64,000 nt of DNA, taken from assembly GCF_009725165.1 (NCBI RefSeq), contig NZ_WNZW01000001.1, forward strand, positions 1-64,000. Direction: 5' to 3'. This document shows positions 42,374-50,144 of this stretch, in pieces. The notes beneath the pieces were generated by a model. That model had not been told where the DNA came from, searched no databases, and worked only from the letters and a program-made list of their open reading frames with translations. Source of the DNA: Paenibacillus woosongensis (GTDB taxonomy: Bacteria; Bacillota; Bacilli; Paenibacillales; Paenibacillaceae). Positions within the stretch are counted from its first letter, which is position 1; every line of letters begins with the position of its first letter. The translations under genes were made by a program, and so were the position numbers.

Positions 42374-43160
42374 ATACCTCAAAGTGCCGCTTCCACGCTT
42401 CAATGAAAGGGAATATCTTCCCATCGTTTTTAGGTGGCAAGTTAAATAGATGATTTCTTGCTGCTTCCTCAAATTCTTCATCGCTAATATCGCATTCGAT
42501 CAAATCACATATATCGACTTCAAGTCTTCGAAGCTGATCTTCCGTAATTCTCGGATGGTTTTTATCAAACCTTTCTTTATAAACCGAGTTATAAATTTGG
42601 AAATAGGAATGATCGTCGATTTTATCAAAATCGATGTATGTTTTTTCTTTATAATCTTTGTTATTTATATATAGTTCTTTATACTGTGCACCACGTGCAC
42701 TAGGTGAGTGCATATCATGCACCCCATTAAGTGCATCGTATGCACTTTTAACAGTTTGTGGGGTGTACGATTGTGTACCTAATATGTGGCCAGAACCCTT
42801 GCCATTACTGGATTCTTCACTATTTTTCATATTAGGGGTGTCAGATTTGACCCCTCTAGCACCGTCTAATTCGACGGTAAGAGGATCTTCGACAACATAT
42901 ACATTGCTCTGACCTCCTCTTTCTCCCCAACGACGCTGCTTCTTTATAAATCCTGCGGAGACAAGTTCCTTAACGACGTTTTTTGCTTTCCTTTCACTCA
43001 TTCCAGTCTTCTCGGCGATTGTGGCATAGCTAGGAAACGCCTCTTCTTTTGCATTATTCGCACATCGCGCAAGATAGAAATACACGGATAATTGAAATGG
43101 ATTTAGGCCAAATTCAAATATGTCATTTGATGGAGTGAAGAAATTCCTTTTTCGTGCCAT
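42372..43160 (-). CDS. Helix-turn-helix replication initiator-like protein
   Basis: The 262-aa product begins MARKRNFFTPSNDIFEFGLN. A winged-helix domain of HTH_36 type follows (residues about 15-95), with FPSYATIAEKTGMSERKAKNV and IKKQRRWGERGGQSNVYVV. A low-complexity linker leads to an acidic, DnaD-like C-terminal part ending in PFIEAWKRHFEV. Such proteins start replication in many Firmicute phages and islands. No helicase loader or primase gene follows. Confidence 0.75.
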   Translation of the reverse strand: MARKRNFFTPSNDIFEFGLNPFQLSVYFYLARCANNAKEEAFPSYATIAEKTGMSERKAKNVVKELVSAGFIKKQRRWGERGGQSNVYVVEDPLTVELDGARGVKSDTPNMKNSEESSNGKGSGHILGTQSYTPQTVKSAYDALNGVHDMHSPSARGAQYKELYINNKDYKEKTYIDFDKIDDHSYFQIYNSVYKERFDKNHPRITEDQLRRLEVDICDLIECDISDEEFEEAARNHLFNLPPKNDGKIFPFIEAWKRHFEV

Positions 43161-43165
43161 TCACC

Positions 43166-43471
43166 TCACCGCCGGTTCTTCATTCCAGATCCTTTGTGGA
43201 GCATATTCAAATGACGCTCGATTTCCCGCAGGCATTTGCCCATCTTAATTTTTCCATCGACGAAATCAAATGCCGTTCGATGAATCGCTGTATCGATCGG
43301 ATCCATGTGAGCGATAGAATGTACTTCACTTATCGCATAAAACACGGAGTTGATTTCTCTTTGAAGGGAAAAGTCATAATCTTCTTCGCGGGCCAGCTTA
43401 TTTTGTCGCGCGTTTAATTCTCTCGCTAATCTCAAGAGAATAACTGTCATCTTCCTTCTTTCAGAGTTCAT
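43166..43471 (-). CDS. Hypothetical phage protein, 101 aa
   Basis: ATG 43471 has AGGTGA five bases upstream and is preferred over GTG 43480. The chain is helical, with RLARELNARQNKLAREEDYD and a basic C-terminus (HKGSGMKNRR). It lies tightly between an excisionase-like gene and the replication-type gene. No family recognised. Confidence 0.6.
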   Translation of the reverse strand: MNSERRKMTVILLRLARELNARQNKLAREEDYDFSLQREINSVFYAISEVHSIAHMDPIDTAIHRTAFDFVDGKIKMGKCLREIERHLNMLHKGSGMKNRR

Positions 43472-43480
43472 GATGCTCAC

Positions 43481-43825
43481 CTACTTTCCAACACAGTCAT
43501 TTACCTGGCTAGAAATCCAAGCTTCGAGATCGCAGCGACGGAAAAATATCCTTGACCTTAGACGGAAAAAGGGAAGTTGTTTCAGGCGGACCATATCGCG
43601 CACTGTCCAAGGCGACATCCTTAAAAACGCCGCTGCCTCCTTCACATCCATTGTCTGAGGCTCTGGATTTTCTAGTTTAGCCTGCTGCTGGGCAACCATC
43701 TGAGCCAGCTGCGTCATTACTGTTTGTTGGTCAATCTGGGGCAACCGTTCGATAACTTCTACGGCCGGGGCAACTTGCTTGATGATTACTGCCGGCGCCG
43801 CCGGACGAACATTACGTTTACGCAT
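43481..43825 (-). CDS. Excisionase/MerR-like DNA-binding protein
   Basis: The 114-aa protein has a Pro/Ala/Val/Gln-rich N-terminus. From residue 65 it carries a winged-helix of the HTH_17 (excisionase) type: VKEAAAFLRMSPWTVRDMVR then FRLRSRIFFRRCDLEAWISS. AGGAGG precedes the ATG. It may be an excisionase or a regulator of the early genes. A second, smaller HTH_17 protein lies nearer the promoter (44665-44844). Confidence 0.75.
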   Translation of the reverse strand: MRKRNVRPAAPAVIIKQVAPAVEVIERLPQIDQQTVMTQLAQMVAQQQAKLENPEPQTMDVKEAAAFLRMSPWTVRDMVRLKQLPFFRLRSRIFFRRCDLEAWISSQVNDCVGK

Positions 43826-43881
43826 AAAGTACTGACCTCCTATATATTAGTTTTGAAGCGTTTGAGACAGGTTTACGGCCG

Positions 43882-44136
43882 TCAAATCCCTAATTGGGAA
43901 TGAATATACTCCTTGATGCTACGAACGTCAGAAACCAGTTCCTGCAGGGTCTTAGCGGTGGATTGTTTGATCTTCATCTTTACAACATGGTTAGCGGCAC
44001 TTTCTAACGTTGAGAAATAACCATGAATCACAATCTTTCCATCCCCACTCCCATCTTGCCGAGCCTTTTGCTCCTTAAGAATGAAATTATAGGGGTCTGA
44101 TTCAATAAACAGGTCGCCTTCAATTTGTACCTTCAT
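43882..44136 (-). CDS. Hypothetical phage protein, 84 aa
   Basis: AAGGAGG lies eight bases before ATG 44136, so that start is chosen over 44157. The product looks like a small alpha/beta protein (MKVQIEGDLFIESDPYNFIL, then GKIVIHGYFSTLESAANHVV) ending in a helix. Early-region position; no family recognised. Confidence 0.6.
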   Translation of the reverse strand: MKVQIEGDLFIESDPYNFILKEQKARQDGSGDGKIVIHGYFSTLESAANHVVKMKIKQSTAKTLQELVSDVRSIKEYIHSQLGI

Positions 44137-44278
44137 GCTCATATCCTCCTTCATCAAGTAATGGATGGTTTTTAGATGGGTGTAACGGTTTAATCGCCGA
44201 AAGTGTACATTTACACTCCTTTGTAAAAATAACGTCTCAAAACCGCCAGAAACCGCCTTAAATCCTTTTGTTTATCAT

Positions 44279-44599
44279 TCAATAAGACGAACGGCGATAA
44301 TGCTCTGCTGCTTTTTCCAACGAAACCACGTCAAACCGGTTGTGAAGCGCGCGAATCAGTCGCTGAGTGTCGCTCTCACTGAAACCAACACGCTCTGCGG
44401 CCATGATCGCATAACCGAAGGCTGATTGGTTTGACCAGGCTTGTACGTCATTACTCGACTGCGCGCCGGCTTGATATGCCCGTTGGAGCAACTGCTCAAC
44501 ATCATCGAGCAGATTGATTTCCCTCGGCGTTACCCCGTTTGGGAAGTGCTTCTTCTCCAGCGCGATCCGGTGCTTGGCGCAAGTGAGTTCTAAGCTCAT
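44279..44599 (-). CDS. Hypothetical phage protein, 106 aa
   Basis: ATG 44599 follows AAAGGAGG and gives a protein starting MSLELTCAKHRIALEKKHFP. It is helical; the second half (FSESDTQRLIRALHNRFDVV) could be DNA-binding but no motif is certain. The 120-bp gap after it (44158-44278) is rich in AACCGCC-like repeats and could hold a replication or regulatory site. Confidence 0.6.
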   Translation of the reverse strand: MSLELTCAKHRIALEKKHFPNGVTPREINLLDDVEQLLQRAYQAGAQSSNDVQAWSNQSAFGYAIMAAERVGFSESDTQRLIRALHNRFDVVSLEKAAEHYRRSSY

Positions 44600-44664
44600 G
44601 GAATTGCCTCCTTTCGTTTGTGTTGTGCTGTTTCCAAAGATCGACCAACGAAAAACTTTGTTGG

Positions 44665-44844
44665 TTACTTTCCACTGGCCTGTGCTTCTTGCTCTGCGAT
44701 CCATTGGTCAATCGTCGATTTACGAAACAAGATTTTTGCTCCGATCTTGTAATGCGGAATTTCGTTCGCCCTAACCATTGCGTAAACTTTAACGGCAGAA
44801 GCGCCGATGTACTTCGCCATTTCTTCAACTGTCATCCGTTCCAT
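44665..44844 (-). CDS. Excisionase-family HTH protein, 59 aa
   Basis: The start ATG 44844 has GCGAGGTG upstream. The protein reads MERMTVEEMAKYIGASAVKV, then YKIGAKILFRKSTIDQW. This is the DNA-binding HTH_17 domain (AYI-type excisionase fold) almost alone. It is the first gene of the early operon, directly facing the divergent repressor, and is the best candidate for excisionase or Cro-like switch protein of the element. Confidence 0.75.
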   Translation of the reverse strand: MERMTVEEMAKYIGASAVKVYAMVRANEIPHYKIGAKILFRKSTIDQWIAEQEAQASGK

Positions 44845-44863
44845 GTTTACACCTCGCTAACTT

Positions 44864-44958
44864 TTTATAATTTGTTGTCTGTGTGTATACAATAACACCG
44901 ATTATACTATCAGTCAACAAATTTATATATTGTTTTCTGTCTGTATACTCAATATAAT
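44864..44958. promoter_or_regulatory. Divergent promoters with three operator-like repeats
   Basis: The plus promoter for the repressor is TTGTTT (44930-44935), 17 bp, TATAAT (44953-44958). The minus promoter for the early operon is TTGTAT (44892-44887), 17 bp, TATAAA (44869-44864). Operator-like sequences TTGTTGTCTGTGTGTATAC (44872-44890) and TTGTTTTCTGTCTGTATAC (44930-44948) lie in both promoters. A third related copy on the minus strand lies at 44901-44920. This is a classic lysis-lysogeny switch layout. Confidence 0.75.
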
Positions 44959-44981
44959 GAATTTAATGAAATGGAGGGCCT

Positions 44982-45773
44982 ATGATGAGTTCAAATGAAT
45001 TTGGGAAACATCTGAAAACTGCAAGAGAGAGCAAAAAAATGACCTTAGAAGTTCTTGGAACTAAAGTTAATCTGTCGAAATCCTATTTATCCCATATTGA
45101 AAACGGAAGACGTGAACCTCCATCGCCCGAAATACTTCGGAAGCTCGCAGAAGCGTTAGGAATCAGTTATGAGGAATTAATGATCAAAGCAGGTTACTGG
45201 AACGAAAGGCATACATCAGAGGATAAAATATTGTTCGAGGAAATTAATAATGAACGATGGAAGGACTTCGAGCGAACAACTGAAGTATTGAAAGCATTAT
45301 CCGATGATGATGGCTATTTTCCCGACTATTTGCATGATGACATTTTCAGAATATTTGGGGGGCATCTGCTTCTAAGTGAAGGAAACGACTCAGCTCATGA
45401 TTTTAATAAGTTCTACGAAGACGAATATCTGAAAAGACCTGATTACTACGTTGATGAAGGATTAAATGACGAGATATGCGAAAGGTTTAACCGTGTTTAT
45501 AACTACACCGCCATCAAAAACGCTTTGCCCAAATATAGAGGTGAAAAGGACTTCCTTGGAGAGTTAATATCCATAGCAGATAAGCACGGAATAGTTATTG
45601 GTGAAAAGAAAACCAACTTTACAATAATTGATTTGTCAGAGGCGCTTCCCGATCGGTCGATCATAATTCGCTTCAACAATAGGCTGATTTCACAAAAGAG
45701 CAGGCATAAGTTAATGGGATATCTAGAGGCTTTGTCAACTATTGACGAGATAATAGGAGACGATTCTCAATGA
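44982..45773 (+). CDS. XRE-family repressor of the element
   Basis: The 263-aa protein begins with an XRE helix-turn-helix (residues about 8-65): KTARESKKMTLEVLGTKVNL and KSYLSHIENGRREPPSPEIL. A longer C-terminal region of unknown fold follows. It lacks the Ser-Lys LexA-type autocleavage signature, so induction may rely on another signal, such as an antirepressor. GGAGG precedes the ATG. It is the only gene facing the early operon, as expected for the CI-like repressor. Confidence 0.8.
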   Translation: MMSSNEFGKHLKTARESKKMTLEVLGTKVNLSKSYLSHIENGRREPPSPEILRKLAEALGISYEELMIKAGYWNERHTSEDKILFEEINNERWKDFERTTEVLKALSDDDGYFPDYLHDDIFRIFGGHLLLSEGNDSAHDFNKFYEDEYLKRPDYYVDEGLNDEICERFNRVYNYTAIKNALPKYRGEKDFLGELISIADKHGIVIGEKKTNFTIIDLSEALPDRSIIIRFNNRLISQKSRHKLMGYLEALSTIDEIIGDDSQ

Positions 45774-45895
45774 TCACCAACGCATATTGGACATACTGCA
45801 GACTCTCTTCCCTGATAAGAAAGCAGGTTCCTAAAATGGAGAACGAAGAGGGGTATGGGGGGTACAATCGTGTCCCTGATCTTGATTGTTATTAG
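45770..45895 (+). CDS. Small ORF coupled to the repressor, 41 aa
   Basis: Its ATG overlaps the repressor stop (ATGA at 45770-45773), so it could be translated by coupling. The product begins MITNAYWTYCRLSSLIRKQV and ends Cys-Tyr. No motif recognised. Its 3' part contains one copy of ATCGTGTCCCTG, which recurs 36 bp further on. Confidence 0.4.
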   Translation: MITNAYWTYCRLSSLIRKQVPKMENEEGYGGYNRVPDLDCY

Positions 45896-46081
45896 GTACA
45901 TGATCGTGTCCCTGTTCGCTAAATATAATGAGTTGTTTTACTTCGGAAACGAACTTTTGCACTTCCGAAATTCGGAACCCGCAAGGTTGTCGTCAATTTG
46001 ACGTGAATCTTAAAATTCTCTTAAATCATACCCTAAGCAATTTGCGTATGGTTTACCAATTTCAACAAGGAGGATTGCATT
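45896..46081. promoter_or_regulatory. Spacer with direct and inverted repeats
   Basis: No gene is seen. ATCGTGTCCCTG at 45903-45914 repeats the copy at 45867-45878. A 15-bp palindrome TTCCGAAATTCGGAA lies at 45963-45977, with another TTCGGAA half-site at 45942-45948. These could bind a regulator of the genes toward the integrase. Confidence 0.5.
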
Positions 46082-46249
46082 GTGAATGGACGTAGACCAA
46101 TAAAAGAAACAGACCGTGTGTATACGTTTGAGGGCTCAAATGGAATGATCGAGATAGTAGCAGTTAAACGAGAAAATTCCACCGCGCTCTCTGACCTATA
46201 CGACACCATAGCCGAAATAATGATAAAGCAAGCCATGGAGCGAATTTGA
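46082..46249 (+). CDS. Small phage-island protein, 55 aa
   Basis: GTG at 46082 has AAGGAGG in a good position upstream. The product has a short beta-rich start and a helical end (LSDLYDTIAEIMIKQAME). It lies between repressor and integrase. No family recognised, but the ribosome site supports translation. Confidence 0.6.
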   Translation: MNGRRPIKETDRVYTFEGSNGMIEIVAVKRENSTALSDLYDTIAEIMIKQAMERI

Positions 46250-46438
46250 GGTTGTCATCAAATTGAGGGAAGCCTTTGAAGTTCCGTAACTTACGACATC
46301 GTGCGGTCTTATTGGTCGGTCTTTTTTGAGCAACCAATACAAAGTCCAAACAAAAGTCCGAACACGAACAGTATTCGGGTTCAGGGAGAAAACTGATGTA
46401 GGTCGATAAAAATCCCGATTAAGAAAAAAGGTGACTAC

Positions 46439-46606
46439 ATGACGAAGACAAAAAAGAAGCGCTATACCCTTAATTTCATACTGGTAGAAGATCGCTCAGT
46501 TGAGATACTCAGAAGTCTAGCTCGAGAGGCTATAAATAAAGTTCTCGCAAAGCACGGGGTTGTTTCCCACAATCTCGAGGAAGTGTTGGATAAATATATC
46601 AGGTAA
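46439..46606 (+). CDS. Small basic phage-island protein, 55 aa
   Basis: ATG 46439 has AAAAGGTG upstream. The peptide starts with a Lys-rich stretch (MTKTKKKRYTLNFILVEDRS), then a helical part ending EEVLDKYIR. It precedes the integrase by about 130 bp. No family recognised. Confidence 0.55.
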   Translation: MTKTKKKRYTLNFILVEDRSVEILRSLAREAINKVLAKHGVVSHNLEEVLDKYIR

Positions 46607-46739
46607 CCAACATGTTGAAGTACATGGGCGGGCTGTGAGCCGTTCTGAGAGGTTTTGAGGCGTTAAAATCGCAAAGGAATAATAATACATGGGTAGCTAA
46701 TCTGATGGTTCAAAATCACGAGAAAAGGAGGCTCTATTC

Positions 46740-47930
46740 ATGGCCAGTATGCAAAAGCGTGGGGAAAATTCTTGGTTCTTTGTTGTCAACGTCGGATATC
46801 GCCCGGATGGAACAAGAGACCGGAGAACCAAAACGCTTAGGGTTGAGGATCCCGCTATTCTTAAATCCCCTAGAAAACTTAGAGAACATTTAAATGATGA
46901 ACTAACTAAGTTCAAAATGGAAGTGGAATCCGGGGAGTACATCAATCCGGAAAAGATGACATTCTCAAGTTTTGTAGAAATCTGGACTAAGAAGTTTGTT
47001 CAGAAAAACCTTGAAGAGACGACAGCTTATAATTACTCATATCAGGTAGAAAAACGTATGATCCCTTATTTTGGGGAGGTTCAATTGGACAAGATTAAAA
47101 CCCTGCACATTACGGACTACATGGATAAGCTTGCCGAAACAGTCGGCGAGTCTTCACAGGTGTATAATTTCAGAATCCTAAGAAGCATATTCTCTAAGGC
47201 CGTGGCCTGGAAAGTCCTTAAGACAAATCCTATGGATGGGGTAGACAAACCTAAAGAGCAGCCGAAAGAGATGGATTATTACAACGAAAAAGAAGTTGCT
47301 CAGCTTCTTAATGCCATTGAAGACGAGGAACCGAGCTTCAGGGTGCAGGTGTTACTGGCGCTTACGACCGGCATGCGCCGTGGGGAGCTGCTGGGCTTAG
47401 AATGGAAGCACATCGACCTGGAACAAGGCATAATCGATATTAAACAGACGATACCGATGTATAAAGATGGAGAGCCGGTTATCAAAGGGCCGAAACGCTC
47501 GAGCTCATTCAGAAAGATTGTAATCCCCTCTTCTGTCGTCGATGAATTGAAGCAATATCAAAAGCATATGGCCAGGGAGCGATCAAACTCAAAAGCGCCC
47601 TGGGAAGGCGGCGATCACTATTTTCTTTTTGCCGGAGAAACAGGCCGGCCGCTGTATCCTAAAACCCTTGGCGATCGGTGGCGGGCATTCCATCAAAAAA
47701 ATCCTGAACTGAAATACATTCGATTTCACGATCTACGTCATACCTCTGCCACTTTGTTAATAAGCCAGGGGGTTCACGCAAAGATCATTTCTAGCCGGTT
47801 GGGGCATTCTAAGATCGGAACAACAATGAATGTTTACGGTCACGTAATCGAATCAGCCGATCGGGCCGCGGCCGAGACATTCAACGATCTTCTCGCCCCA
47901 AAACAGCTAGATATTAAAGTTCAATCTTAA
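46740..47930 (+). CDS. int: Tyrosine-type site-specific integrase
   Basis: The 396-aa recombinase has an N-terminal arm-binding domain (residues 1-60), a SAM-like core-binding domain (about 65-165, MTFSSFVEIWTKKFVQKN) and the catalytic domain. Active-site residues are visible: Arg in LTTGMRRGELLGLEW, His-x-x-Arg in FHDLRHTSATLL, the second His in RLGHSKIGTTMNVYGHV, and its Tyr nucleophile. AAAAGGAGG precedes the ATG. It lies beside attR and next to arm-site repeats, as in Tn916- and phage-type systems. It would catalyse excision and integration at the 93-bp repeat. Confidence 0.95.
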   Translation: MASMQKRGENSWFFVVNVGYRPDGTRDRRTKTLRVEDPAILKSPRKLREHLNDELTKFKMEVESGEYINPEKMTFSSFVEIWTKKFVQKNLEETTAYNYSYQVEKRMIPYFGEVQLDKIKTLHITDYMDKLAETVGESSQVYNFRILRSIFSKAVAWKVLKTNPMDGVDKPKEQPKEMDYYNEKEVAQLLNAIEDEEPSFRVQVLLALTTGMRRGELLGLEWKHIDLEQGIIDIKQTIPMYKDGEPVIKGPKRSSSFRKIVIPSSVVDELKQYQKHMARERSNSKAPWEGGDHYFLFAGETGRPLYPKTLGDRWRAFHQKNPELKYIRFHDLRHTSATLLISQGVHAKIISSRLGHSKIGTTMNVYGHVIESADRAAAETFNDLLAPKQLDIKVQS

Positions 47931-47937
47931 TTGCCAG

Positions 47938-47961
47938 TTGATGACCAATTGATGACCAAAT
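47938..47961 (+). repeat. Tandem arm-site repeat beside attR
   Basis: Same 24-bp double TTGATGACCAA motif as at 34201-34224, seven bases after the integrase stop. Both copies point in the same direction, as expected of integrase arm-type sites. Confidence 0.7.
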
Positions 47962-48064
47962 CCACAAAAACACCCAATAACGTCCTATCACCTACATTGC
48001 TGAATCCCTTATATATCAAGGTATCTCTTGGTTCTCAACAATCGCCAAATATTCAATTTTGACA

Positions 48065-48157
48065 TCTCCCATGATGGGCGTCCCGCGAGGGGCGCCCGGA
48101 CAAAAGCCTTCGTAGCGTAGAATTCTACGAGGGCTTTTGTCCTTTTTTTGTGGATTG
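48065..48157. repeat. Right attachment repeat (attR), 93 bp
   Basis: Second copy of the 93-bp repeat at 34111-34203, with one base different. It ends in the same terminator stem and seven-T run. The sequence beyond it (from 48158) is the chromosome that would adjoin the left copy after excision. Confidence 0.9.
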
Positions 48158-48183
48158 GGAACGTCAAAACCTTGGATGACCCT

Positions 48184-48214
48184 ACAAAAAAAGTCCGAAG
48201 TTATTATTCGGACT
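48184..48214 (-). terminator. Terminator of the gene at 48226
   Basis: AGTCCGAA (48192-48199) pairs with TTCGGACT (48207-48214) and the minus strand continues TTTTTTTGTAGGG. It lies just after the stop of the 104-aa gene and close to attR. Confidence 0.85.
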
Positions 48215-48225
48215 CTTATCGGGCT

Positions 48226-48540
48226 CTAGGCTGCTTCCGAGTCCAATAGCTGCACTCTAAAGTCGCCGGACCCTGGCATAACGTGAAATTTCAAACGCTG
48301 ATCTCCAGAAATATAATGATACTCGTTTGAACCTGCTTCCGCAGGATCACCTAAGACGACCATGCTCTGTTCCAGTACATCCTTTTTGAATTCCCCCAAA
48401 GCAATATAATGAATCGTATCGATAGCATATTCGGCTACTAGCTCCAAATTATTATCCAGATACCATATACATACTTTTGAATTGACCTCAAAACTTTCGT
48501 CCGGTTCACCCAAAACGGAAATAGCCTCGCTTATATTCAT
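48226..48540 (-). CDS. Hypothetical protein, 104 aa
   Basis: The product starts MNISEAISVLGEPDESFEVN and alternates strands and turns, with VLGDPAEAGSNEYHYISG in its second half. The repeated LGEPDE/LGDPAE phrase suggests two related small modules, of the SmpA/BLIP-like type. There is no signal peptide. It ends at a good terminator. Function unknown. Confidence 0.6.
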   Translation of the reverse strand: MNISEAISVLGEPDESFEVNSKVCIWYLDNNLELVAEYAIDTIHYIALGEFKKDVLEQSMVVLGDPAEAGSNEYHYISGDQRLKFHVMPGSGDFRVQLLDSEAA

Positions 48541-48698
48541 GCCAAGCGTTATGCCATGAATATAAAATAAATGATCTTTTTGTAACGATCTGCAGTAGAT
48601 TGTTTAATACCTTTGCTTCGATTACCCTCTGCAGCCTGCATAAGTACAGAAAGGGATTGTTGTTCAAGGGAATCACTACTTGCAGCGATGCGTTGATT

Positions 48699-49121
48699 CT
48701 AGGCTGGTATGTAAGTGTTCTTGTAATAATCGGGGTAATTGGCGCTAGCAAGCACGAACTCCTCTTTAGTTATGTCGAACTCGTAAACATCGTCCCAGCT
48801 TAACGTTGGTGCATGGCTATACTCAGGAAAATCCAAACTGTATGTAATGATAAATTCATTGGTACTGTTATGATCTATGTCTAAGGCTTGAGGCTCTGTG
48901 ATATTGCTTACGACTATATTATTGACCTTGCCTTCTTTACCGTAAGTAATGGCGAAATCACCTTGCCCATTATTGTCGTTGTATGCGGCAAATGAAGTGT
49001 CAAGAATCCCTTCCTTGACCGCTTCAGGTGTAGGAATGTGATTAGCAACGTCCGTTATTTCCTGCTGAATTTTCATAGGAAAAGTAAAATTGGTAGCGAC
49101 AAACAATAATCCGCCGGGCAA
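48699..49121 (-). pseudogene. N-terminally truncated hypothetical gene
   Basis: The frame encodes about 140 residues of a soluble, acidic domain (DNNGQGDFAITYGKEGKVNN, SWDDVYEFDITKEEFVLASA). It opens only inside the terminator hairpin of the preceding small gene, with no ribosome site and no signal peptide. An ATG at 49076 also lacks one. It is likely the remaining tail of a larger secreted or lipoprotein gene whose front was lost. Confidence 0.4.
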
Positions 49122-49131
49122 TGCCCGGCGG
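49102..49131 (-). terminator. Terminator after the YjcZ-type gene
   Basis: CCGCCGGGCA (49111-49120) pairs with TGCCCGGCGG (49122-49131) in a nearly loopless stem; the minus strand continues ATTATTGTTTG. It follows the small gene at 49162-49257. Confidence 0.75.
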
Positions 49132-49161
49132 ACCTGCGTTACTTAAACTTCAGCTGCAAGA

Positions 49162-49257
49162 TTAGATCCAAGCGCGGGAAACGATAACCAACAGAATGAA
49201 CAGTACGAGTATTACCCCAGTTGAAGTCCACAGTCCTGCTCCTCCAATTTCGCCCAT
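49162..49257 (-). CDS. YjcZ-family small sporulation protein, 31 aa
   Basis: AAGGAGG lies just upstream of ATG 49257. The peptide has a Gly-rich N-terminus (MGEIGGAGLWTSTGVILVLF) and one hydrophobic helix, ending SRAWI. This fits the short YjcZ/YtzC-type membrane proteins that are abundant in Bacillales and often linked to sporulation. A terminator follows. The exact role is unknown. Confidence 0.75.
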   Translation of the reverse strand: MGEIGGAGLWTSTGVILVLFILLVIVSRAWI

Positions 49258-49340
49258 AGGGATACCTCCTTTGCCTCTGAATAATATAAATATATTCATA
49301 GGCGTGATAGGAGGTTTGGGCAAGCTGTAAAACTGTATGC

Positions 49341-50054
49341 TTATCCTGCATCCGGCTTGTTGAACAATCCTCTGCGGTACATGATCGTAATTAATCGGTA
49401 GAAATCATAGCTGCCTTGCTCGGGAGACTGGATTAGCGGATGCTTCTTGTCGTAATTTACGGCGGCCTTTATCGCTTCTTTGGCCCAATCCGGCGTCTTC
49501 AAATTGGCCCGCTTCTCAAGCTCTGCGATACGATTCGCCTGCTGCTCTACCGTCTGTTTGAGTGCTTCAAACTGCTTTTTCTCCTCTACCGTCATCGGCT
49601 CCTCCCCCCCTTCTGCGTCATAATGGTTCAAAGCGTATTTGTCAATCAGTGCAATCAGCTTGTTCGCGTAATTCGGGTCAGTGGCATAACCTGCTGCCGC
49701 AACGTAGCGGGCAGCCTCTTTGCCTGGGCGGCGGAGAACCTGCTGATAACGTTGGTTCAACAGCAGTCTGGTATGGTCGGCAACGGACTCTTCCCATGAT
49801 TTGTATTTCCGAAAGGCTGCCTGGACCGTATAAGGGACCCCTGCGCGATATTCAGTCGTAGGCAGGGTGATACTCCCCGCAGAACCTGTCCCTTTCATTC
49901 CAAACAGATTGTTTGCCCGTACGGCCAGCGCGCTCGTTCCCCAATTCGATTCGAGAATCGCCTGGGCGATGGTCAGCGCTGCCGATACACCGCTGCCGCG
50001 CCAATCCCTGAGCGCCGCAGGGGCGATTTTTGCGATAAATTCCTCAGGATTCAT
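49341..50054 (-). CDS. GH73 glucosaminidase (endolysin-like)
   Basis: The 237-aa protein has a GH73/FlgJ-type glucosaminidase domain over residues 1-150, with the catalytic Glu in AQAILESNWGTSAL and the motif NNLFGMKG. It has no signal peptide. The C-terminal third is a coiled coil followed by PEQGSYDFYRLITIMYRRGL, a tail also seen on phage endolysins. It cuts peptidoglycan glycan strands. It lies 1.2 kb outside attR, next to a broken gene, so it may be a phage remnant that is not part of the present element. Confidence 0.85.
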   Translation of the reverse strand: MNPEEFIAKIAPAALRDWRGSGVSAALTIAQAILESNWGTSALAVRANNLFGMKGTGSAGSITLPTTEYRAGVPYTVQAAFRKYKSWEESVADHTRLLLNQRYQQVLRRPGKEAARYVAAAGYATDPNYANKLIALIDKYALNHYDAEGGEEPMTVEEKKQFEALKQTVEQQANRIAELEKRANLKTPDWAKEAIKAAVNYDKKHPLIQSPEQGSYDFYRLITIMYRRGLFNKPDAG

Positions 50055-50144
50055 GCGGATCCCACCCTTGCTATACTATAGAAAAGTTTTCTTCCTACAG
50101 TACATGATGCTGCAAAGAGGAGCGCTTGGACATCGCGGCCTATT

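Noticed and set aside
34000-48200. CRISPR array or defence island inside the element
   Set aside because: No regularly spaced repeats, cas genes or recognisable restriction, abortive-infection or toxin-antitoxin proteins were seen.
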